From NCBI RefSeq assembly GCF_964340395.1, contig NC_135561.1, forward strand, positions 2,460,001 to 2,524,000: 64,000 nucleotides of DNA. Reading direction: 5' to 3'. The notes beneath the pieces are model-generated. The model did no database searches, was not told the DNA's origin, and was given only the letters and a program-made list of their open reading frames with translations. The stretch comes from Glandiceps talaboti. Taxonomy: Eukaryota; Hemichordata; Enteropneusta; Spengelidae. The stretch's first letter is position 1. Each line of letters starts with the position of its first letter. The translations under genes and the position numbers were made by a program. Shown here in pieces: positions 55,371 through 64,000 of the stretch.

Positions 55371-57660
55371 TGTTTTCTTAACTTATGAATCATTAGCTGT
55401 TTTTCAAACGTTTTATAAATAATTAAGTATTTTAAAGCAAAAACAAACAAAGCCCGACTTTACTGTACAAATGGTGTAACATGACTTGTGGAATAAATGT
55501 ATGTCGGTGTGACATCCGTGACAAGTTTTAATACAGAATCGTCCAATACAATCAGGATAATTGGCGACGAGTACAGAAAACACAATTTTCCAAATTAATT
55601 GGAAAAACAGACTATTATTACTGTTATTTTAGTCTCAACTTCACTATGTACATATGTCACCTCTTTCTCTTAATACCATCTTAACTTAAGTCTTCTAGAA
55701 TCTGTCACAGCGCGAAAATGAGTAACAATCCAACCACCTGGCAAACAAGTGTTTATACTAGAAGGTGACCAATATAACTAGTTACAGACAACGTTGGTTA
55801 TATATACATACCAAAACAAAACATTTGTAATTGTCCTGGTACGGTATGGATATCGTGTTTACTTCGGTGCATACTAACCGATGGTTCTAGACCAATTAAA
55901 ATTGGTATTTATTTGGGATTTTAATCCATAAAACATGTTATCATGGCTTCATACTTGAAAAATACACATTAAGCAACATATGCCAATTCCTTGATTTGTA
56001 ACTCAATTGATAAATGTGTAAAATGTTTGTTATTGTACATTATTGTACATATTATAACAAACATCTTATACGTTTGTTAAAATCTAGCTTTTTGCAATGT
56101 ATGGAGTTACAAATACAGACTTGGTCTATGTAGTTTCACATTGAATTTTCACATCGGAAGCTGTGATAAAATTGTTTTATCAATTAAAAATAAAAAATGA
56201 ATACTCATTTAAATTGGTTTAGAATCATCAGTTATAAGTATGCAACGAAGCAAACATGATATCTATAACACAGCAATCCCCATCAATATAGCCACTTTAA
56301 GGAAGGACATAAAAGTTTTCAATCTCCCTATGTAAAACTCGAAACTAAACTTCCCTTCGTTTCAATGTTTGTTGTTGTTAGTGGTTATATAATTCAATAT
56401 ACATTTGGCATGAACAGTGTTGTTGGCGCTCAGCTGCAAAACCTTCAGATGTGCCCATATTTAGATGTTATTCCACAATATTTTTCTTCGTTCTGCCAAA
56501 GGAAATACGAGTGATCTAAAGGGCCTTTGTCACTACTCGTCTAGCGACTCGTAGTGACAACTCTTAGGTTACAACCATTTTCAGCCTGAATAAAGAAAAT
56601 TATTGGAGAATTAAATAATTATACTAGCGCCAGTAATATCCAAGAAAAAATCGTAGAAAGTAATGGCAATTTTGAATGTTTTGACTCATATTTGAACACA
56701 GCAGAACCAGTAAATAAATATTGTCATGACATAGACACGCGTTGTCGTGACGTAGAACGGACTACAGTTTATATTCCATATTTTTTTTGTTCAACTTGGC
56801 TAGTGCACGGTATAATATGCATTGTATTGAGTGCATTTTGTCTTCTCAATGTGAGATATCGTATACATTTTTTAATGGAATACAGTATAAACACTCACTC
56901 CATGATAAAAGCACCACCTTTCTCTTACATTATTTGACTGATGGCTACATATACCATTTCATGTGAATGAGAGAGCGAGGACTATGGCATATTTTGAAAC
57001 CCTTACTAAATAAGCTAAAAATACATCTCTACCACCATGTCGGTGGATAATACAAACTATGCCATTGCTAGATTATTAATAGAAGCTTGTACCATTGGAA
57101 TCTGTTATTCAAAATAGACTGCCGTGAAAAACACATGTCCTACATCATTTCTCGCGTGTTAGTTTTATATACCCAGATGCAAAGGATTTAAATATTTAGA
57201 ATAATTAACCCAGCGTGGTATCTTTAGTATTCAACTGTTTTGAAAATTTCATTCACAATATAAATACGTTGATATATTAAATTTACGGATTTCAATTAAC
57301 GTGTAATACTATACTTAAAAAAAATGCCTTTTTTATTAATAAATCATCATAATGGGTGCAATTTTATACACACATGTATAGATAAAGTAATTGCATCATC
57401 AGCGGTATTAGATTTGAACTTTGTACGACTAAAACGGTTAATTTTTATGTATTAAGACTAATTGGAAGAGAGTAGAATGTAATCTCCAGCATGCATCTGA
57501 GAGTCGTGTCAGTGCCAGTATATGACAATGGCATGCATCCTATAATATGGGTTTGGAAAGACACGACTACTAGACTTATTAGATAGATTGCACAGGCTAC
57601 ACATGAATGCTTAATTAGTTTAAACATCCCTGGCATTATCTATTTAATACAAACATAAAT
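55371..57660. other. Intergenic stretch with one dispersed repeat
   Basis: Only a hairpin (56531-56564) and a dispersed repeat (56585-56770) were recognised. Confidence 0.45.
56585..56770. repeat. Dispersed repeat, inverted relative to 63860-64000
   Basis: GCGCCAGTAATAT, GACTCATATTTGAACACAGC, AGAACCA and CGTTGTCGTGACGTAG match the reverse complement of the last 140 bases of the window. A 10-bp TTGTCACTAC hairpin lies just before it. Confidence 0.6.
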
Positions 57661-57667
57661 TTACACA

Positions 57668-57847
57668 GAGTGAGTGAGTGAGTGAGTGAGTGAGCCAGCC
57701 AGCCAGCCAGCCAGCGAGCGAGTGAGTGAGTGAGTGAGTGAGTGAGTGAGTGAGTGAGTGAATGAATGAATGAATGGATGAATGAATGAATGAGTGAGTG
57801 AGTGAGTGAGTGAGTGAGTGAGTGAGTGAGTGAGTGAGTGAGTGAGT
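57668..57847. repeat. (GAGT)n microsatellite with CAGC and GAAT blocks
   Basis: About 45 tetranucleotide units; short (CCAG)n and (AATG)n variants are embedded. Serine/histidine/leucine/threonine frames on the minus strand are artefacts. Confidence 0.95.
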
Positions 57848-57889
57848 CTCGGAACTTGTAGGATGATTCGAAAGTATCTTCATTCTGCA

Positions 57890-58620
57890 AGTCTGCAAGT
57901 ATATACATAAAAGATACACTTGTAGACAATATTGTGAAGAAAGTTAATTCTAACTTATATCTCTTGGCGCGAATAAAGTGTTATCTTCCAGAATCGGCAA
58001 GGCGGCAATACTGTAATAACTTTATTTTACCTCATTTTGATTATTGTCAAGCAGTATGGAGATGCTGCAGCAAGATCGACAACACCCGATTAAATAGTTT
58101 ACTGAAACATTCATGAGGCTTATTTTAAATTGCGACGCAATTCCCCCCACCGAGATGCTAATCTGGCTAAACTGGTATCCACTCTCCTATCGTTACAAAT
58201 TTAATAACGTTATTTCAGTTTATAAAGCATTACATGGCCAATATCCCACTTATATCAGTCAATTACTTTCACCATATAGACCTAGTCGGTCTTTGCGCTC
58301 AGTTACAAATCACTCGTTACGAATTATATTACGAATTACTATTACTAATATCAGAAGTTTCAAAATTGCGTGTCATAAACATTACTTTCAGGGGTTCATA
58401 GATGACAATGTAAATTTTTAGTATGGTGGTATATTTTCTGTCTCTTGCTGTTTGTATTTTGTCTGTTGGACGTTTTGTGTCGTTATTGATTTTTTTACAA
58501 TTTGTATGTAGTCTCCTTTTCTGCCATTGTATTGTATTTGTTCTTTTTTGTTCTCGACCCTCATGAAAAAAAGGCTGTTACCCATGAGGCTATCGAGTAT
58601 AAATTAAGTTTAATATCATT
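57890..58620 (+). pseudogene. Decayed LINE: end of reverse transcriptase ORF plus 3' UTR
   Basis: The plus strand encodes NLYLLARIKCYLPESARRQY then ILPHFDYCQAVW, the conserved end of non-LTR retrotransposon reverse transcriptases. At about 58113 the frame shifts and a stop follows; the other frame continues with RLILNCDAIPPTEMLIWLNW, YPLSYRYKFNNVISVYKALH and so on to 58421. The 3' part ends GAGGCTATCGAGTATAAATT, a typical LINE end. The 5' portion is missing, so it is a truncated dead copy. Confidence 0.75.
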
Positions 58621-58639
58621 ATGATTATTATATAATATT

Positions 58640-59355
58640 TATTTGATTATTATTACTTGTGTAGCCGAACTGGCCACGTTTGCACTTCTGCTTGTATTAC
58701 AGTTGCACACGACTGTGACAGGTGTCTTATATAAAGACGAGATACTAGGATATTTAGCAAGATACATTTTCATGAATTTTCAAAAATAAGTTGTGAGTGG
58801 AACAAATATCCAAGTAGGGTTATGGATTACTAAGAAATGACAATAACTCACAACTTACCAATAAAATTTATTTAAGATAAAATAAATTGATACCATCAAT
58901 AAACGTTATCAATGTGAAACGATAGTACACAGTTTCCATTCCCAAGACAGCCGAGGAAATCATAATATGCTATAAAACAAATATCCACACTCTGGTGGGA
59001 ATACGTTATCAATTCGACCATCGAATACATCGCGTCCAATATCGTGTTTGCTATACAAAATTTATACATTTTATACTCGTTATGCTATTTATCAAATGTA
59101 AACAAGTCAAATGTAACATAGTCATAAAACATGTATTGAATATACCAAGTAAGATGTATCGCTCCAAGTTGTCTATTGTTATATTTTCATTGCTTCGATC
59201 TGTTGATAAAGACTGTGCAGTGGAAAACTCCGGGTACAATTTTCAAGTTTGTGTTTGGAACAAACGTTTAGTTCGATACTATTGTTTACCAACAACTATG
59301 GATTTTCACTTGAAGACAGTGCAATATAATACAATTCCAAAACCATACTATGCAA
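58640..59355. other. Intergenic stretch, nothing recognised
   Basis: A 122-codon open frame at 58995-59363 has no recognisable domain, no convincing splice borders and an AT-driven composition; not called. Confidence 0.4.
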
Positions 59356-59360
59356 TAGAA

Positions 59361-59485
59361 TAGAGTTGAGTAGAGTAGAGTGGAGTGGAGTGGAGTTGAG
59401 CGGTGTGGAGTAGAGTAGAGTAGAGTAGAGTAGAGTGGAGTGGAGTGGAGTGGGGTGGGGTGGGGTGGAGTGGAGTGGAGTGGAG
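59361..59485. repeat. (GAGTA/GAGTG/GGGTG)n pentanucleotide tract
   Basis: A G-rich pentanucleotide array with a TGGGGTGGGGTGGGGTGG core that has quadruplex-forming character. Confidence 0.9.
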
Positions 59486-59752
59486 AAGTGTAGAGTAGAA
59501 AAGAGTTTTTTGGGCACTAACCCCACACGCTATTATGTAGGAACTATTTCTCTGGTCTATACTAGTACCCTCATAGCCCGACAATAATTAATTAAGGGGA
59601 GTGGAGTGGGGTGGGGTGGGGTGGAGTGGAGTGGAGTGGAGAAGTGTAGAGTAGAAAAGAGTTTTTTGGGCACTAACCCCACACGCTATTATGTAGGAAC
59701 TATTTCTCTGGTCTATACTAGTACCCTCATAGCCCGACAATAATTAATTAAT
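59439..59752. repeat. 157-bp direct tandem duplication
   Basis: GAAGTGTAGAGTAGAAAAGA and on to CCCGACAATAATTAATTAA occurs at 59484 and again at 59641, an exact 157-bp offset with essentially no differences. It includes part of the G-rich tract. Confidence 0.9.
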
Positions 59753-59759
59753 ACTGTCC

Positions 59760-60375
59760 ATGGAGTTATACATTATCATCATATATGTCATGTATGTAAT
59801 TCCACTATAGGCTAAAATTGACCAGTGAATCGATTCAAGACTACACCGTAATTTCTTTTATTTATTGACATCTTTGCCAATTTATCAGGATATATTGGCA
59901 ACATTAATTATGAAAAGTATGTGATGTATAAGTGTGTTGATGTTCGTCATTACCGTGTAACAAATGTATCTGGTTGTATAGTACAGTGAATTAATTTACC
60001 TATTCGTCGTTTTATAATTACCAATTTTATCGACTTCGAGTGATAGAAACATTACAACAAAATCGGATGATTAATGTTTTCTTAGCAGCCAAAAGTGCCC
60101 TGGTAAGAGTATCGTGTTATACAGTTTAGTGTTCTGAATAAAATATACCAGGGATGTGGTCGATATTTGTTTAACAAGTTCGCCCGACCTTACAATTTAA
60201 AGCACCAAAGTATAAGATCATGCACATTAGCCGTAAAAACAAACAGCTCACAAGTATATCTTTTAATACATTAACTGAAAATACCCTCGTTTATATGTAG
60301 CTCCTGGGTTAATTCTCAAAATATGTGGCGAGACAAGTCTAACGTACCCCCTCCCCCATATTCTAGGCTTGATAA
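59760..60375. other. Intergenic stretch, nothing recognised
   Basis: AT-rich, no repeat or coding signal I can support. Confidence 0.4.
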
Positions 60376-60380
60376 GGAGT

Positions 60381-60412
60381 TCATACATACATACATACAT
60401 ACATACATACAT

Positions 60413-60445
<33 letters not shown>

Positions 60446-60501
60446 TACATACATACATACATACATACATACATACATACATACATACATACATACATAC
60501 A
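60381..60501. repeat. (CATA)n microsatellite interrupted by (CA)n
   Basis: Two CATA blocks separated by ACACACACACACACAC at about 60430-60445. Confidence 0.95.
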
Positions 60502-60565
60502 TAACTTGAGGAAGATTCACTACCACAATTGTTCACAGTCTGTCCACAACCTGAATATACTGACA

Positions 60566-60723
60566 CGGTTTAGTCACCCAGATTAAATAACTCAAATGTA
60601 ATTGAACGTGTACTGAGGAGATCTAACACATTACTTTCTAAACTACGGAACACGAACTACGAGGATCGTCTTGTACACCTTGACAGTAAGAGGGTCAAGG
60701 CTAACATGACTGAATTATGGAAA
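60566..60723 (+). pseudogene. LINE reverse transcriptase C-terminal fragment
   Basis: An open stretch encodes SPRLNNSNVIERVLRRSNTL, then LSKLRNTNYEDRLVHLDS, then KRVKANMTELWK. This matches the common non-LTR pattern PR...N...LE-VQRRATK-...L---SYE-RL--L-L---...R-DMIE-YK. A TAG interrupts just upstream. About 50 codons remain. Confidence 0.6.
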
Positions 60724-60726
60724 TAA

Positions 60727-60965
60727 TAATAATAATAATAATAATGCTGGGTTCTTATATAGCGCTTTCCCACTCCGTGCTCAAAGCGCTTTACAATTAT
60801 TATCCCTGGCTCGGATCAGAACAGCACAACGGCCCTTTAGTCTTCCTCAACTCCCCGGGGAGCATACAATCCATTGCAGCCATTTAAGCGCATAGGATTA
60901 AAGCCTTCACATTGCAACCTCTATCCTACCAGGTCCCCAATTATACAGCTGGTTTAACTGTAATA
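60727..60965 (-). mobile_element. SINE, minus orientation, 5'-truncated
   Basis: Starts on the plus strand with (AAT)n at 60727-60744, which is the (ATT)n 3' tail on the minus strand. Next comes TATATAGCGCTTTCCCACTC and CTCAAAGCGCTTTACAATTA (LINE-type tail). The body is shared with 19026-19326 (CCCCGGGGAGCATACAATCC, CCTACCAGGTCCCCAATTAT). The tRNA-like head is absent beyond 60965. Confidence 0.7.
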
Positions 60966-63600
60966 CTGTAATTGAAAATATAATGCAGACTATCATTCAT
61001 TCATTAGTACAAGAGGTCTTCTACTAAAACCCAGGAAATCTTGATGTTTTAATGGATGTACAGCTACCCTATATATTCCTATCTAACCCAGTCGACACTA
61101 CAACTTCTCTACTTCTCTCTCGTCACATCACAGACTCTATTTGAAACATAATAGTCTATAGCACTATTTGAAATATTCCCTGAACGTTGACAGTTACTTC
61201 TCACATTTCTTATCAAAGTAACAAACTCCGATGAAACTTTGGATAGTTCAACAACTGTTGTATGGGATTGTAGTCTTACCCAGGAGAATATGTAAAATGA
61301 TATGTTATGTTATATAAAGTTGAGAACTAATCGATCAAAAATCGCCAACTAAGTGTAATATCCGGTTATTCAAAAGACACCGACTGTGTATGTGGTTGTA
61401 GCAATGAGTGTTGGAATCGACAAGTTGTCATTAAGTAATGGATAACGTCTTGATTGCATGTAAGATGGAAAATAAGTGCATCATTTTACTCTTTACTTGA
61501 CCCTGATTATAGCCACCGATATACACCTTATGTTTGTATCACTGCATTAGAATTTGAAATGAAGTGCTAATGTAAGTGTTTCACTGTGTAAAGAAGCTCA
61601 CTAGAATATCAAATAACGTCCGTAAAAAAAATGGAAATGATTCTTTCTTGTTACAAGGTGCACGTGGTGAAGAGATGCAACACATTTTAAAGTCACCAAG
61701 CTAGAAGTGCTAGGAAAGATCATAATCTAATAGTGTATAGTACTATGGATAAAAGGAAAAAAGACGATGACATCATTTAATATTTATGATGTGCAAAAAA
61801 GATACTCACACAGTTGCGTTTGTATCATCGCTAGGATAACGCGGATTGTTATCGTTCTTATAAAGTTAATAATGCATATTTCGTCATAGACTTCCCAAAT
61901 TGAACAAGTTATTAACCGAACATTACAAGTAAGTGTATAACATCAAGTGAGGCTTTTACATTTGTGTCCAGCCACGTGACTTTCTACTGCATAGATGTAT
62001 AGTAAATATCCCCTGTTATGTCGATATCTGCAAAGAAATTTTTCTTCGCGGATAATATGTTTCTAGCAGTATCGAAGAAAAAGAGGTCAATCTTGCAGCA
62101 AAATGTTTACTCCTATAACATGTAGCTTTTAAACAGACATATTGAATGTCAATACCGAATGCACGCCAATATGTATGGAATGTAGGAAAACCTAGATAAA
62201 CCTTCAATTCTGTGTGATCTGTAGAAGTTTTGTTAGATGTCAATAAAGTACTAGTAGCTGTTCTTATAGTACTTGGTTGTGTGTGGACATCATTCCTTTC
62301 CAGAACCTGTTTCTAAACAATCTACCTATCCCGCTTTCCAAATAAACAGCGTCATGTTTGAACCCAAACACAGTAATTACAATTCATGACATTGTTCTTT
62401 CTCCTCCAAGGCTTGTCCCAAACCTAATTACAAATTCATGACACCACAGTTTATGTCTTATCACACTATATAAATAAAACAAAACAAAGTTTCTGTGCAT
62501 TTCTTCCAAATCTGTCATTATTTGTCATAGATATTCGCCTGTTTCAATGACGCGACATATCAAGTTCGCAGCGTGTTAACAATGGTTTGTGAATAAGGTG
62601 TAGCGAATGTTTACTAATCACTAAAGTATGCAAGCACATTGTCTTTCTCGAAGTAGTAGCTACTGTTTGACTTGACATTGCTTTCTTTCAAGTATGGGAG
62701 TATCGATTGAAATGTACAGCGTAGAATGTTTATCGATTAAAATTTAGTACGACTTTAATGTTTGCCGATAAAAATCTCAACAAGGTATACTTTCATCACG
62801 TAAGATATCAAGGAATGCGAATAGGAATGTATATGTAAAGATAATTAAGCCATCCATCATAAAAAACGAGACAACTTTGTTATTTACTTGACATATTTAT
62901 TAGGACAGCTTGAGTTATTGAATATATGTACGTGCCTTTACGAGAGTTTGTATTGTTATACAAACTCACAGGTTTCCAGGGTTTCCTGAAAATGATGTCA
63001 AAACTGATTTGATGTCAATTCCCTCCATATTTCTAACAAGCCTGTATTTTACGCCGTATGTTCACTCTTAACACAATCAGCACGTCCACAAAGATTTATT
63101 GTCGAATGGATGTGGTCTCATATTAGATACTGGCAATAACATGAAAATTATAGCAAATTCTATAGACAGTACTTTAAATAAATATTTGTCATCAGGCTAG
63201 CGATTTACCATCAGATTCAGCCTGGATTGAACACAGGAAATGCTCAAACCAGCCTAACATAAACTAAATGTGTATAAGGGTACAAAGCTTTGATTTAACT
63301 ATAAAATAATACAATGTTGATGTCCTCTCGAATAAATTAAAATCGTCTTCTGGTGTTTTTAGCTCAGTTTATGGCATGATAGGCGGGTCGTATTGAAATT
63401 TTACTATACGTATAAATTATATCATTAGTATTATACTTGAGTAACAGGTTTGAGCTCTATCAATAGTAAGTGCTGGCTAAAAACACATTACAAGTATTGA
63501 ATAGAATATCTGAGGTACTGTAATTTTAATATGCAGCTAAATTTACAAAACCTCTCCCGACCACCAACCCCCATACAAAGAAAACCCCTAGGCAAAAAAC
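60966..63600. other. Intergenic stretch, nothing recognised
   Basis: AT-rich sequence with no coding frame of note, no recognised repeat and no convincing exon borders. Confidence 0.45.
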
Positions 63601-63615
63601 ACACACAAACAAACA

Positions 63616-63662
63616 GATAGAAAACAAACAAACAAACAAACAAACAAACAAACAAACAAACA
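63616..63662. repeat. (CAAA)n microsatellite
   Basis: About 11 units. Confidence 0.9.
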
Positions 63663-63859
63663 ACAACTAAACGATAAAATAAAGCAAACCAAAGCAAAAA
63701 CATAAACAAATTCATATAATCTGAACTTTCGCCCCAGTAACAGATAATGTAGACTTATATCCCGATGGGATAATTTGTGAATGTTTTGGGATGTTGATAA
63801 TCAACTTTATACTATACACGAGCCAGGTTCCAAACAAATAGAATATATAGTCTGATCGA

Positions 63860-64000
63860 TCTACGTCGTGACAACGCGACCTACGTCATTGGTTCTGCTG
63901 TGTTCAAAATATGAGTCAACACCTTCAAAATTTCAATTACTCGCCCCGATTTTTTATATTACTGGCGATAACTATATTATTCCCCTATATTTGTCTTCAT
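63860..64000. repeat. Dispersed repeat, cut by the window end
   Basis: Reverse complement of the 56585-56770 repeat, including GGTTCTGCTGTGTTCAAAAT and ATATTACTGGCG. The element probably continues past 64000. Confidence 0.6.

Noticed and set aside
59296-59584. Ser/Thr/Leu/His-rich minus-strand frames
   Set aside because: Translations of the GAGTG pentanucleotide tract.

Overview
This window is eukaryotic nuclear DNA from an animal, most likely a marine invertebrate. Genes are split by introns with standard GT/AG borders. The sequence is AT-rich and loaded with microsatellites, minisatellites, MITE-like inverted repeats, tRNA-derived SINEs and decayed LINEs. The species cannot be named from the sequence alone. 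No operon, CRISPR array, rRNA gene or intact tRNA gene was seen.

Layout. (1) 1-4259, plus strand: the last three exons of an alpha-arrestin (arrestin-domain-containing) gene that starts outside the window. Its intron sequence holds a palindromic repeat and two hammerhead-ribozyme-like motifs on the other strand, the kind carried by Penelope-like elements. (2) 10201-11247, minus strand: an intronless 348-residue charged protein of unknown function. (3) 18030-25070 and 29753-38844, minus strand: two tandem paralogous genes, here called A (1065 aa) and B (1068 aa), each with five coding exons and the same architecture: a GT-B glycosyltransferase-like domain, a short linker, a TRADD-N-like domain, a coiled coil and a six-bladed NHL propeller. 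All eight coding introns are phase 1. (4) 42700-43662, plus strand: a 320-residue coiled-coil protein with a C-terminal RING finger, divergent from gene B. (5) 43700-64000: a gene desert of satellites, MITEs, LINE fragments and a truncated SINE.

The main biological interest is the A/B pair. The domain mix resembles the multi-domain immune and cell-death receptors of invertebrates, in which a GT-like or TRADD-N module is joined to a repeat-type sensor. The GT-like module lacks the usual EX7E motif and is probably a non-catalytic scaffold. The NHL exon is about 98% identical between the two genes over about 540 bp while the other exons are strongly diverged, which points to recent gene conversion. 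The neighbouring RING/coiled-coil gene could be a functional partner, but that is only suggested by proximity. A second point of interest is a SINE in intron 4 of gene A whose tRNA-like head has expanded into an array of about 15 units, each with a polymerase III A-box-like sequence.
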